From the NCBI GenBank assembly GCA_000827205.1, contig KN832565.1, positions 436,000 to 499,999 on the forward strand: a stretch of 64,000 bases of DNA, given 5' to 3'. Under the pieces are notes generated by a model. It was given only the letters and a program-made list of their open reading frames with translations. It did not search any database and was not told where the DNA came from. This DNA comes from Plicaturopsis crispa FD-325 SS-3 (Eukaryota > Basidiomycota > Agaricomycetes > Amylocorticiales > Amylocorticiaceae). This document shows positions 10,248 through 22,995 of the stretch, in pieces. Numbering within the stretch: position 1 is the stretch's first letter; every line of letters starts with the position of its first letter. The translations under genes were made by a program, and so were the position numbers.

Positions 10248-13129
10248 ATGTCTGCACCCAACGAGTCCGATGAGCAGCACGACGCTGGCGTGCGTGTCGT
10301 CGTGACACCCGCACAGTCCTCGTATTTCGCAGGCGAACCGTTCTCTGTCACCGTCACCTTCACGAACACGCGCTCGCCGGAGACGCTGAATGCACGGCCG
10401 TCGCATTCGCACAAACGTGCAGCGCACTCGATCAGCTCGGCGCCGCTCGCACGACCGCCAACTTCACCTGGGACACCGCGCACGGCCGTCCCGACGTTCA
10501 AGAACCCCCGCAGCGATGCTGACGACAGGCCAGTCAGGAAGGGGCTGGTCGGGACGGGCAGGCGCGCTGACGAGGTGCCGCAGATGCTCGAGCAGAGCAG
10601 AAAGAGGCTGCTGGCCAGGTCCCTGTCGCTCGACATTGCGCCGCACGAAGTGGAAAGCCAGCTGTCGCCGAAGGGTGAGTGCTTGCGACTTTGCATGTGT
10701 ACGAACGAGATTCACAATTGAAGTGCAGTGTCCGCTGCACCTGGCCAACCGTCTCCGCTGGCGCGGTCCCCGTCCCAGCCGATCCCGTCAAGCCACCCGC
10801 ACGCACGGAAACAGTCTGTGCTGGATGGGCAGCTCCAGCTGCACGACATGTCGCAGTCCGGCCCACCCTCGCCACACCCCTCTAGCGCCTCCACGTCCGC
10901 CTTTTCGCTGTCGCTCGATCCGATCGCCGAGAGCGCACAGACTACGCCTAAAGCCGACACCCACGCGTACCCTCCCCGCCCACCCCCGCGGCGGCCCTCG
11001 CAGCTCGGTCTCGGCCACGGCCCGCCCCCACACCTCCTGCACCCCCCGCCCCGCTCTGCGACGTTCACCCCGCCCAACACCGAGCTCATCCTGTACTCGT
11101 ACGCGCAGCTCGCGGGGTCCCTATCGCTCGTCCCGCTGCCGGGTGCGACCGCGACCCCCGACCAGATGCGCACGCTGCACGGCGTGCGCGCGGCTCTCGT
11201 GAAGCGCCGCGTCGTGGGCGGCGGCAGCATGGACATCGGCTCGTCGCTGCAGGCCCCTCCGCGGCGGCGCTCTCACGGGCGCGCCGCGTCGTTTTCTACT
11301 GGCATCATGTCCCTCCTGTCGCCCTCGCCATCCGTGTCTGCCCAGTTCCCCCAGTCGCAATCCTGGTCCCCCACGCATCGCCCGCGGATACACTCCGTCG
11401 CGGGTTTTGCGGCGCAGGCGGGGGGCGATGCAGAGGATGAAGTCGATCCAGAGGCGCCGCTCCCGACGTTCGAGACGCAGCCCGCGATGCTCGCTGTCGA
11501 TCTGTCGCTTGGCCCGGGGGAATCGCGAAGTTGTGCGTCCCCAATATTCTCGGGACAAAAAGTACGGTCTAATGCTCGTGTTTACAGATACATACACTGT
11601 ACCGCTACCAGCAGTCCTTCCTCCGACATTCAAAGGTCGGTCACTCCGCTTTGCTTACGAGCTTATTATCGGCACCTGCCGTGCTGGTCAGTCGCCCCAC
11701 CCTGGGGCCACTGGGCCGAACAGCACCAGCCGCGTTATGAAGGTTCCGATACGCGTATATAATAATGTTGTCGGTGAGTCGCATCTGGTGTCGCAGTTGT
11801 CAGACGCTCACACCCGCACTGTAATTTAGTTGGCAAGCAGCCAACGCCTTACGATCTCTTATGGCCCGTAGCAAAACGGAAAATGCCTACTCCTGATGGG
11901 GCGGTAGTGACAGAGAATGTCGGCAAGAAATCGAAAGATACAGCCCGTACGTGGTCACCTATCTTTTCTCATGGCTATGCGCCCTGATCCGGCGGTTCTT
12001 CTAGGGCCACTTCCGTCAAGCACAGATGACTTTGACCGCCTCCAAGAATATGCACACCGTCTTCTCGAGGCATTTCCTGAACCGCACGCAACAGGTGTGC
12101 GGATGAAACTGCCTGCTGAAGCAATGTCCCCCCTGCGGGGTGATCTCGAACGGGAGCGCGAACGAGAGGAGGAGGGGGCGCTGACCGGGTGCAGGGAAGC
12201 CGTCGAGATCCTTACCAGGAACCCGAAGAAAGGTGAGTTTCTCATTAATGTCGTCCACACGTTCTAAACCATGTGCGTTGTAAAGCCTCCTATGATGTTA
12301 ATAAGGATGGTGTAAAGGTTGCGGTGTTGACCTTTACAAAGTCGGCGTATAGACTGGGAGAGACCGTCCTAGGTGTTGTCGAGCTCAACGACCGAACAAG
12401 CCGTGCACGAGTATTAAAAGTGAGTGCGCACTGTAGTTTTTCTGAGTCCGTTATCTGATTGTCCTTGGACAGCTGTCTGCAATACTCGAGTCGCATGAAA
12501 GCTTGCCCTCATCGATATCCTCGTCCAGCAACTCCAAGCACCTGCGGCGCACGCACGCTGAACACCATTCCTCATTCGTTCTATCGACGTTGCGCACAAC
12601 ATTCGCGCTAGACATCCCATCGGATGCGAGCCCCGCCTTCCAGGTCAACGTCGGCCGACCGCCCAGCGGCGGGCTCGAGTGGAAAGTGCGCTTGTGTCTG
12701 CTCGTGGCGGTCGCCGCAGAGTCGTCGCTTACCGGCACTGAGGGGGTGCGTCTCAAACACCTTGTGCGGGACGGCCCGCGCGGCGAGTGGGGGTCGTCGT
12801 GGAAAGCCACAGACGGGCTCACGGTCTTGGAGCGCCCTGACCCGGCAGCGCATCTAAAGCCATCGCAGGCTGTCGCGCCGCAGGGCGGCGCGCGCTCATG
12901 GGCATCGTTCTTCACCGCGTCGTTCTTGGGCGCAGCGGAGGTCGGCTATCACGACGGCGACGACATTGAAGACGAAGAAGAAGCGCCGTACGACGACGGT
13001 GTGGACTACGGTGGGGGCGAAGAAGGGTGGCGCAATGTGAAGGTGGAGACGGTTGAGTGCGAGGTGCCGATCAAGGTGTGGCCGGGAAACACGGCTTTCA
13101 AAGCTATGGACGTGGTCTTCGACGTATGA
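10248..13129 (+). CDS. RGP1: RGP1 homologue, partner of the RIC1 Rab GEF
   Basis: In yeast and animals Rgp1 with Ric1 activates the Golgi Rab Ypt6/Rab6 and supports endosome-to-Golgi recycling. The N-terminus VRVVVTPAQSSYFAGEPF followed by SVTVTFTNTRSPET is the arrestin-like first strand set of the family. A long Pro/Ser-rich insert (about 10680-11500) follows. Then comes SYTYTVPLPAVLPPTFKG and RSLRFAYELIIGTC, joined across an intron at about 11533-11587, with IRVYNNVV after it. The end CEVPIKVWPGNTAFKAMDV is the typical Rgp1 C-terminus. At least seven exons with 50-90 bp introns. The disordered insert makes it longer than the yeast protein; such inserts are common in basidiomycetes. Confidence 0.85.
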
Positions 13130-14257
13130 GGAACGCGCGATGTTCCCCTGGCATCCTCGCAAGCAATCGTTCGCAGCGGATCCTCTCTGCGCCACTACCT
13201 GGCCCCGGGGCTTGCCTACGTGGGGCCGCAGCCTGCGCCGGCTCGAGATGGCATCCTTCGCTGTGCGAATGGAGGACGGCTGATCGTTAAACCCCACCCA
13301 CGAGACTTACGAATCGCGACGACGGCACCCACGCATACGTATATGGGCTTGGGTGGTGACTCTGAATGACCCCCCATGCCCCCGTCAAACAGCTGAACGG
13401 GTATTAGCGAATACATCAACGATGCCCTTCGAACAATGAATTCTGCGGGATGGATACCCTCTCCGAGCACACGAGGTTCCCTCGCATTCATTTGGGGTCA
13501 CTTGATGCAGATTGACGGAGCAGACATGACGTGTGTCCGCTGGGTTTGATGCCTTCATTTTACAGGGTTTGCGGCGCAGCTTGTACTAGACCGTGAATAT
13601 CCTGCTGTTGCCCCCTCTTTTAGATTTGCGCTCTGTTGGACAATACGATCTCGTGTGCGTATACCTGGTGTAGTTGTGCAATTTGTTTTATTTTACCTGA
13701 GAACGAAGGACGCAAACGACGAGGATGATCCGTTTTGTACCCCGCAAGGAACAGCGCCATGTGATGAGGGGAAACTGAAAGCGGCAAGGAAAAAGCGTCA
13801 CCTGTCCAAGTCCAGCGCTCCCAGGCAGGATTTCTGCTTTTCTACCGCAGGCTCTTGCTTTCGCTCGTTGTGCTCGTAGACTGTGTTCCGTCCTACTTTA
13901 CTCTTCCCACATCTCAGTTTATTCTAGACATTGCTGCCACCTTATTTCTCTGGAAAACTAGATAGATTCCGCCGCCTACCGTTCCCCGCATTGCTTCTAA
14001 CCGACCCTTGCGAACTATCCGAGTTACCGCCTCGCTCAGACGACTTTTCTACGACAACTTCACGAGCACTACTTATAGCTTGCGTCACGGCTCTTCAGCT
14101 TTCCGGTACGTTCGCTTCCATGTCTACGCGTGTGCAGGTCCCGGACTGAGTCTAGGCGCACCCGCAGACGAGTACTTCTGTTCACACCAATTCAGCAACG
14201 GTGGCGAGTGTGGAAATTTACGAACAACTTCTCGGTCTAGGTGCGGCATCCGGTGGA
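13130..14257. other. Spacer and 5' leader of the PSP1-domain gene
   Basis: Over 1.1 kb without a convincing gene. The right end is pyrimidine-rich (about 13850-14100). A likely 5'-leader intron runs from the GTACGT near 14104 to the CAG near 14195, followed by a leader exon that has GTG but no ATG until 14258. Confidence 0.45.
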
Positions 14258-16558
14258 ATGCAGCATTCAAACGGACATCAGCAGCAGGTCTCAGACGACG
14301 ACGCTGATCGCAGGAACCGATTCCTCAACCCCACAAGCCAAGATCGAGAGCGCGCAGCCAGTCAGCCGCCGCGCAATAACAGCGGGCAGGGCTTCATGTC
14401 TTCTCCAAACCAACAACACCACGTCCCAGCCAGCTTTGGTGCCGGGGGCGGAACGTCCCCATGGTCGACCCAACGCGCCAACTCTGGGCTAAATCCCAAT
14501 GCTCGTCCGGTCGGGAAAGCGCTTCCAACTCGGAGCTCGTCTTTCTCGTCTAGCCCGCAGAACTCTTTCTATTCCGCGATGAGGGACTCGCGTGCATTCG
14601 CGTCAACCTTTGAGGATGACGAGTCCGAGGCCATGTCCGACACGTACGATGAGCGATATCTCCCGCCTTTAATGCAACGTGGCCGTACCTATGCTGCGGA
14701 CCTCACTCGCAGCCGCTCTCAATCGCTTGCTACGACGCGTCCCGGCGCGATTGGAAGTCCCTTCCAGCAGCACCCAGGCGAAAGTTGGAATGAGTCTTCA
14801 CTTTCTTCCAACCCGTTGAACATCCCCGGAGGGCGTTACGGAGACATCAAACCTCCAGGAGGCAGCCGATATAACTCGCTCAGCGGCGTGTCACCATCCC
14901 AGCTCCAGCGCGCCAGCTCGTCTGGCGGTCCTGTCTCCATCGGCAACAACGGGTACTCTAACCGACAAAGTGTCGACATATCAAATATGAGTCCATTCGT
15001 ACGTGATGTGGGCCAGATCCTGCTCGATGATGGGTCGGCATTCAGGGAGCTGTGGGCCGGAATGCACCCACCGCGGGATGAAAACGGCGGTGGAGGGAGT
15101 GGGACTACTAGTAGGCGGCACAGCGTCAGCGTTGTGCAGCCTCGCAGGGGTACTGTAGTAGGCTTCAATGCCCCAGGGAGCGACGCGCCGGACGAACCGA
15201 GCCGTCCTTTCCAGAGCTCGGGATTCGGAAGGAGCGGATTAATGCTCTCGGACGATGACCTTGCCAGCGACCTCGGCCTCCTCAATATAAGCCCAGACGG
15301 TCCTGGGCCCTCATCTTCGTCGCATCCACAGAGCCAACCGTCATCCCTCCCGATCTACGGCGGCGCATCATCGCGCAGCCCTCCGACAACTGACCGTTCG
15401 TCACCGTATCAGTCGCTGAATCTCACTGTGCCAGGGTCCCTGAGCACGCGCCAGCAGAGTTATGGCACTCCGAGCGATAGCGGGCTCTCCAGCGGCGGCA
15501 GCCCCACCCGTGGCCAGTTCGACCAAGATGGCTACGCAGGTGGCCAGCATCAGCAGCAGTCATTGACCGCCCGTTTTATTCCCGGACAAGGGATACAATA
15601 CCTAACGCAGCAGGAGGCCAATATCCAGAACAGAGCATCTTTCAATCGTGCCCCATCCTACGCTAACAACGCATTGTCTTCACCCATTTCTCCGAACGGC
15701 ACGCGCCCTATACACCAGCAAGGCTTCTACCCTCAGCAGCAGCGGCCGCGACTATCTTCAGACGCTACCGCTACCCCCGCGCTGACCGATCTGGGGCGGG
15801 GCGTACCCCTGCATTCGGTACCAGCGTCTTGGCCGCTTTTCATCGTCGAGTTCAAAGCCGGGCGGACGGATTTGTTCTACCTGACGGATCTGTCCCTCGA
15901 CGTGCGTGTCGGCGATCTGGTCATCGTCGAAGCCGACCGAGGCAAAGACCTCGGCAAAGTCGTAAACGACAGCATTACGCTGGCGGAGGTGGAAGAGTTC
16001 CAGAAGCAGCAGCAGGCGAGGGTGGGATTCGGTGACGGACAGCCTATGAGTCCGGGAGGTGCAGCACCGCCGTCGGGCGGCAAAAAGGAGATCAACCCGA
16101 AGATGATTTATGGGAAAGCCCAGGGGCAGGACACGCAGTAAGCAAGCAATGCTCAGCGCTCAGCATTTTTTATCACCGCTCAATTTGGTCGTGATATCCC
16201 AGGCTTCTCGCCACCAAGATCCAGGATGAGGTCAAGGCCCTCCAGCTTTGCCAAAGTAAAGTGCGACAGAAGAAGTTGCCAATGGAAGTCATCGACGCAG
16301 AATACCAATGGTAATCATCATTGTCAAATGTTGGGGCAAGTCGCTGACTGCAGTTGAACAGGGATCGTCGCAAGCTGACATTCTACTTCGTCGCTGAGCG
16401 TCGGATCGACTTCAGAGAATTGGTCCGCGAGCTTTTCAGGTAACATTCTTGTCGCTTCATTTGCTGCGCTAGTACTCACCTCGCGGTATTTCCTCAGACT
16501 ATACAAAACCAGGATATGGATGGCGTCTCTTCAAGGCCCTGGTGGACACGACCAATGA
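14258..16558 (+). CDS. PSP1 C-terminal-domain protein
   Basis: Yeast Psp1 is a high-copy suppressor of DNA polymerase alpha mutations, and its C-terminal domain is widespread in fungi; its biochemical role is poorly known. The first two thirds here are disordered, rich in Ser, Pro, Gln and Gly. The domain begins near 15835 (WPLFIVEFKAGRTDLFYL) and continues as LDVRVGDLVIVEADRGKDLG. It then crosses an intron (16140-16211) to LLATKIQDEVKALQLCQSKV and two further exons ending LYKTRIWMASL. The open frame runs back to a GTG at 14201; because eukaryotic starts are almost always ATG, I place the start at the first ATG, 14258. The TAA seen just after DTQ lies within the first intron. Four exons. Confidence 0.85.
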
Positions 16559-17262
16559 CTTGCCCCCTCCGATAACAAAAAAAATTGACTACTCAGTACC
16601 CGCGACACGACCCATCACGTTCTATCTAGTCCTTATAGATATGCAGCCCTTTATTTCGTCGCACATCTTTTCACTCCCTTTGCTTGCGTCAACTGTTGTT
16701 TTCGGCATCTCTTGTACTACATCTGCCCATGAATCTGGACTGGCCCCCGGTACCGTTCCTGCCTTCTTATTATCTGCAAGACCACTCTTTGTACCATTAG
16801 TATTTATGTACTGTCGCATCTCAGCGCTGTCTCTACTCAAATCTTTTGCATTTCTTCTGGTTTTTTCTTCTTCCGTTCCGTCGCCGTCTGGTGCACACCC
16901 CCTTGCCTCTAGAGCACATTTTGCGAGAGACACAAGGGACTTCTACACTTGACATCAATGTATTCTTACTACTGTAAATCGTCAAAAATAAACAGTGCTC
17001 CTCATGATCAAGCCTCAAGTTTCAACGTTTAACGATTTCACGTTCTTGAGATGGTCTTTTTTGGGAATTGGAAATGAAGACCGTCCTTCATATAACCCAG
17101 CGTGTATGTAGTACCCATGTGAGATATCGATATGCAATGCAACAGAAATGCGAACGTGCTCCCTAAAATCCCACAATCCCAGAAGTCCCGAACAATGTGA
17201 CGAAGGCAATCCATATCCACTCCATAGCCATTCAAGAAAAAGCAGACCCTCTCCGACCCATA
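16559..17262. other. Convergent 3' spacer
   Basis: Seven hundred bases between convergent genes (PSP1 protein on +, zinc finger on -). AT- and pyrimidine-rich, fits two 3' untranslated regions; no gene seen. Confidence 0.4.
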
Positions 17263-18745
17263 TCAAAACAACACCAGCCTCCCCATAACGAACCCGCCAC
17301 TTCCCCTGCCCTCAAAGCCTCCAAAATCGCGCCCCCCGAACCCTACTCCGAAACCGTGTCCAAATCCGGGGCCAGGCAACCGTCCTTTCCACGATGCCGG
17401 GTGGTAAGGGGTGGGGCTGACGTCTTCGTCCCACGAATTCCGCTCCTCGTCGAATGAGATTGACGTAGTGGACGAGGAGGGGGAAACGGGTCCCAGCGGG
17501 ATCGGCGTAGCCTTGGTGAATTCGGGTGGGAACAGATCGAACCCGATTAACGAGGGCGGAACCCATTGCGACGGAGACGGGGCACGGCGCCGGCGCTTGG
17601 GACCGGCTGGCTTGATCACTCTCTCCTCATCTTGCGATTGCGATTGGGAGGACTCGGAGGAGAGTGACGTGCGGGTACGTTTACGCTTGCCTTTGACTGC
17701 ACGGGCCTGGGCTGACGCGGAGGAAGAGGTGATTGTCGTAGGTAGAGACAACGGAGACACGGGTTGAGCAATGTCGGTGAGAGGCGTCTGTCCTCCAGGT
17801 CCATCTACTCCAACATTCGTGGACTGAGCGTTGCTCGCATGCATGCCACATTTTTTGCTATGTCGGTTCAAATTAGAAGCGACACCGAATCGTCTGCCAC
17901 ATCGCCCGCAAACGTGCGCTGTCGCGTTATGTTAATAAGAAGGACCTATCATATGTATGAACTTCGCGTACCTTTTTCACCGGTATGAACAAGCAGGTGC
18001 TAAGAATTCGAAAATGAAGGTCAGGTAAATTAGCGGGAGATGACGAGATGCCGTAGCACAAACCTTTCGCAATGTGCTGGGCCTATCAAAGCTTTTATGG
18101 CACATCCAACAGCCGTGCTTTTTCTCCCGCACGCGCGGACCGGTGGTAACGGGCCCAGGTGGGGTGTGCGGGGCGTCGCTCGTTTCCTCGGGGGCGTTTT
18201 GCGTACCAACAGGAGACGCTTCAGTCGCAGGCGACGACCCCGGTGAGGTGCGGAGCAACACGGTCATGGATGAGGACGATGCTGATGCTATGGGGGCCTT
18301 CAAAGTATGCTAAGCTTTTATATTTCTACGTGACAGCAAATATGTCAGATAAGCAACTTACGTCCGGAATGTTGATATTCTGTGCAGGTATCCACTGTTG
18401 CGCACCTCGCGCTCGGCTGTAATTGGAGGTAGGATAGAATTCAGAAGTGGAGCTTCCGGCCATCTGATGAGCGGCGGCGGGGGCATCGATGCCAGGGATA
18501 GGACAGGTCAGGGTGGATGGACCAGCGGGAGATGCGGATGAAATTGTATATGGGTAGTGCGCGTGCTCACGATGCGGAGTGTAGGGATAGACCTCTGGGG
18601 AAGAGAAGTCTCCCGAATCGGTATCGATGTCGAAAGCAGGCGCACCGTTACCGCGTTGTGGCCTCCGACGCTGCTGCCGCTGAGACTGACCTTCACCGAA
18701 CCGGTAGGGATCGCTTGCAGCGTGCTGGTAGGGGTCGTAAGCCAT
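17263..18745 (-). CDS. Two-finger C2H2-type transcription factor
   Basis: Nuclear DNA-binding protein by domain content. The start is the ATG at 18743-18745 (MAYDPYQHAASDPYRFGEG); a Ser/Pro/Tyr-rich region follows. The finger block lies on three small exons. Finger 1 is CWMCHKSFDRPSTLRKHLLVH with the linker TGEKAHV. Finger 2 is CGRCGRRFGVASNLNRHSKKC, whose fourth ligand is Cys, so C2HC. After the fingers come a Lys/Arg-rich patch (KGKRKRTRT and PKRRRR) that could be a nuclear localisation signal, an acidic-aromatic stretch, and a Gly/Phe-rich C-terminus. The paired-finger layout is common in basidiomycete regulators. Target genes cannot be inferred from the sequence. An upstream non-coding exon is possible. 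Confidence 0.8.
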
Positions 18746-19918
18746 CAGGGTGGCGTCTGAGGCTGCGATGGATGGATCGGTGAGCAACGTTGACGATGTG
18801 CCTCCGCTCCTATATAGTCTGATATAAAGGTGTTCCAGGCCATGCTCATGACAAGATGTAAATGGAGAACCGCACCGAAAACCCAGTACCGTCAAAAAGC
18901 AGCGGTGTGCGTTCCTATACCTTACGCAACTCACCGGTGGGGTTTGGGGGCCCTATGTCCGGCAAGACGGCATAAATCTAGCTGTCAGAGTTAATCTTGA
19001 TCCCCTCTGCAGGCTCTAAACGGCGACAGCAAGCCCTACAATCAAGAGATGAGGGATGGAGAAAGGTAAAGGGACGACGAACGCAAACCACGATACTTAC
19101 ACGCCTTTACACACCTGTGCGAGGACCTTGAATCAGACTCTACCGCGATGGTTCCATCCTTCCGCGAACTTTGGAAGTTTATAGCAGCTGCGCCGCGGCT
19201 ATGCACATGAGATCCCATTCATTCACACACCAGTGCTTCGTACGCATGTTCCTTGAGAAGGAGATGAGATCACGGATAAGCACCAGGCGCCCGTGCACAC
19301 GAGTTGTCGCGACTCTCATTGTTTCAGCTTCGATATGACTTCGGCTCCAAGAAATATGACAGTGGTGCCCGATTGCTATTAAGCGGAGACGGGCCTCGAG
19401 GTCAAAATTGACAAGCCTGAGAAGTAGTGCACGCGGAAGCGTTGTCAGCCTTTTGCAAGTTTATAACTGCAGGAATATTACGCACATTTTATTCTCCCGC
19501 GGATAGGGAAGAGATTTGGCCGCGACAACGTTCCACTGCCTTCCCCACACCTCCCCGAGCTCTATCGACAGGCGAAGCATGACCTTCTTGAGCGAAGCCT
19601 GCAACGTGCAAAGCGTGCAGTGGCGCTGGCCTAGATCAGGATCGTCGGTCGGGAGGACACGGCGAAGGCGAGTTGCATTTGAGTCGATGGAGGATAGGGA
19701 AGCCAAAAACGACAAGGATGGCTAGTAACATGCTCATCGATTTGCCTTAACTCGAGGGGTGGAAAATTCCGAGAGCGGGGAAGACGACGGTAACTCAGCC
19801 ATACATTGATAGCCGTGCTCCATAATCCAAGATATTTCGTACCTTTGCCACATACATATCGACTATATATCGCAGAGAGAATTCAGAACATAATCCACAA
19901 TACTTCTCGTGGCCATCG
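18746..19918. other. Spacer with a weak minus-strand frame
   Basis: About 1.2 kb. A frame on the minus strand at 19461-19715 (84 residues, MSFLASLSSIDSNATRLRRV..) has fair codon composition but no recognisable domain or flanking exons. It may be chance or an unrecognised small gene. The rest is presumably the promoter of the zinc-finger gene. Confidence 0.35.
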
Positions 19919-22900
19919 TCATTTCGTGAACTTGTTGAACAGTTTGCTTCCCGCTATAAAAGTGGAACGATAAGTCTCGATCCTAGCTCGTCGAAAGCAA
20001 ACCTACATTCTGCGAGAGCCTCGACCCGTTTCCGGGTATCTTGGCCCGTAACTCTGTCGACAGCATTGAGGGCAAAGCCTAGCGGACCTGAACCCAGCAA
20101 GGATGGCGGACCGGCTGAATGGCCTGCAACAAACGGGGCGCTGGCTGAAGCGGGCGGCGGGGGCCGCGGCCGATAACTGCCTTGACCGCCTGGGGGCGGC
20201 GACAGACTTCCTTCTGGACCTGGTTGACTTGTTGAGCCTACATCCATCAAATGAATGAGTGAAAATGCTCACGAGGTGGGATCGGAGGCGGAGAATGGCT
20301 GTATTGATTATGGACATATTGATTTGAGTGCGGAGGATGCGAAAGGCCTCTGTATGGTTGATACGGCAAAGGTTGCTGCTGGGCCCCACCAAAATGACTA
20401 TCCTGCGAAGGGTAACTTCCAGACTGGACCCATTGAGGCTGCTGCTGAGGTGGCGGTTCGGTGGGGAAGTTGTGCTGCGGGCGTTGTGCATGGCTCTGTG
20501 ATCCGCTAAATGACGACGACTGCTGGGGTTTCGGTGGTATCGGACTGGGTGGAGCGTACGTCGGGCGATATCCAGGGGAACCGCCAGGACTCCCTACTGA
20601 GGATTGACGTATAACCTGCGGCGTTAGACTGGACGAAGATGAGGGTACGTTCCATTCGGGCGGCGGCCATTGTGACTGTGATCCAGACGCAGAGCTAGTA
20701 GCCACGGATGGTTGCGAGATGTAATGCTTACTAAAATCCTGCGTGATGGAGGAAACGGTCGCAGAAGATGATCGCGATGGTACGGGGGGCGGAGATGGTG
20801 GCGCAGGCACCTGAATATGTGCACCGGTAGCAACTGGCGGGCGTGAACTCGTATCCACCACAGGCGGCCTTGGACTCGACTCTGCGGGACGAGTAGCTGC
20901 CGGGACTTCAGGTGCACCAACCTCGAGGGAATATGGCGGCGGCGGCAGTTCATCTCGGTCATCTCTTTGTGCACTTAGCCATTCTTGATACGACTGTCCC
21001 TGTCCTCCACCGAATCCAGAGGCAGAGCCACTAACTCCCGCCATATGGTGATTCTCTTCCTCGTACTTGGGACGCGACGACCAGAAATCTTTTAATTCCT
21101 TTACCGGAAACGTTTCGTGAATCATGCGCTCCCCGCGAAGGACCTCAGCGGCGTAGCCCGTTATACGCATATACCTACACGGTGTGATGTAAGCGCGCCG
21201 CTCACAGATCAGACAGGGGAGTCACCCACCAGTCAGGCGGAAGATCGTGTCCGTCTTCATCCAGCGCCATGAAACGAACGTTGTCAAGTATCGGCAAAGA
21301 ACTTTTGTGTGAGACGACAGGCAGATACGCCGTTCCCTCATCATACCTACCCCGCCGTAGGTCAACTCAAGGTCCTCGAGATAAGAGAATCAACTTACTC
21401 GTCCCACATGGCACCATAAATGGTACGGACGCCGAGGCGCCGGGCATTATATATTTGTTTCCACAGGAAACGACCTCCGTTCCGCTTGATATCGTTGAAG
21501 CCCCATTGTCCTTGCGAGGTGTTGTATCCCTAATAATATATATTCAGCATGGCTACTGCAACAACTAACGATATGAAAACTCACGGAACCACCGGGAAGA
21601 ACAACGGGAATATAATCAATATGCTTGTGGCCCCCCTCCTCGTTACGCCGCTGGATAAGCTCAATATCACCCTTAATCTTCTCCTCAGCAAACCGGTCCG
21701 CATCCTCCTCGTTTCCGTACCTCCCAATTGTCCATGGTGAGAGCGCGTCAAACTCATTGAGCCATATGTCGAGGAACTCTGGGTTTGGATCCGCATCACT
21801 TGTGGACGTCCGCCAGTGTGCAGGCACTCCGGCCATAAGATAAACACCGCCTGGCGTAACATTGCGAATGAAATTGGTGATTGCACGTACGGACTCCGGA
21901 GTGTGATTGCGATCAGCAAAGCCAAATCCTGCGGAAAGATGCTCAGTGGCGAGCGGATACAGGAGAGGAGGACGCACCCCAGATTACCACGACAGGCTTG
22001 CCTTTCTCGCGAAGATAGTTGGGCGAATCGAGGACGGCCTTTTCGCGTATGAGATGGACCCAGTCCTGCTCGAAGACGGCCTGCATCCGATCTGGGGCGA
22101 CACCAGAGACATCATACCTATCTCCAATATAAGCACGAAGTCTGCATGCTTAGACTTTCCTTCCAGCCTGCGCACGTACATGATCGCAAACGCCCTTCCC
22201 TCCTTCTCGGCTGCATCGCGTACGTAGTCGCCAATCTCGTCTCTCTCGTTTCGAATGCCCTCGTTTCCCGCGGTCACATCGCACTGTCCCAGAAATCGTT
22301 GCAGAAATGCTCCATCCACACCGTGTGTAGCCATCCAGTGGAAGTGCCTGCGAGGTACACCGATGAGGGGGGGGCGCGAGAGGACGAGGAGGCGCGATTT
22401 TGGGTTTACCTTTGCACGGTTTTGGGGTTCCGTGACGAGAACACGAACGCTTGTTCTCCGCTTGGGTACTTGAGTCCCGGGACGGGGTATAGCTCGGACG
22501 GGGAGTATTCTACGGAGCATGCTAAGTAAGGCATGATGTCTAACGGTTAACGAACGCGTACCTGAAAAGTCTGGCCATAGATCGGTGTTGATTCGGCCGC
22601 CGTTCGGAATAGGTTCACTCAGCCAATGTAGCCAGCCGTGATGACCTTTCACAGTGGCAGAAGTTAGGTGCAATACAAGCAAGATAGCTAGATACTGTAT
22701 ACCTTCGTAGATAGGCGGCCCGTCTCCTGGGCATGTAAACCTGTGCGCGTCAATCCGAAGTCAAACCCGAGAGCATCTGTCGCAGTATCGGACTGGAAAG
22801 CCTACCATCCTTGATAGCCCACCATGAACTTGTCCTGGATGGTCGAAGTGTTGGCCCTGCTTCTCGGTCAGCTTCAGAATTGTGTGCACGTAAGATGAGA

Positions 22901-22995
22901 GCACACCTTTTGATCGTCTTGCCCCTCATGGTGGACGACATGATAGAGAGCACTACTGCGCAGACGAGTACGGTCCAGAAAGCCGTAACGTTCAA
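19919..22995 (-). CDS. Membrane-anchored glycoside-hydrolase-like protein (GH71/GH99-like fold, annotated xylosidase/arabinosidase)
   Basis: The protein starts MNVTAFWTVLVCAVVLSIMSS, a signal peptide or signal anchor. The enzyme part is pieced from many short exons and reads DKFMVGYQGWFTCPGDGPP, HHGWLHWLSEPIPNGGRI, HFHWMATHGVDGAFLQRF, YDVSGVAPDRM, WGFGFADRNHTPE, GGVYLMAGVPAHWRTS, DALSPWTIGRY, DYIPVVLPGGS and YGAMWDE, then the C-terminal block MRITGYAAEVLRGERMIHET. These motifs fit fungal proteins usually labelled xylosidase/arabinosidase; substrate is not proven for the family. The enzyme is followed in one exon by about 250 residues of Pro/Ser/Gln-rich sequence with a PPPPY motif (DELPPPPYSLEV) and a basic end (GSKLFNKFTK). 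That tail looks cytoplasmic rather than secreted. Confidence 0.8.

Noticed and set aside
14201-14257. GTG start for the PSP1-domain protein
   Set aside because: Eukaryotic initiation at GTG is unlikely; an ATG at 14258 is in the same frame.
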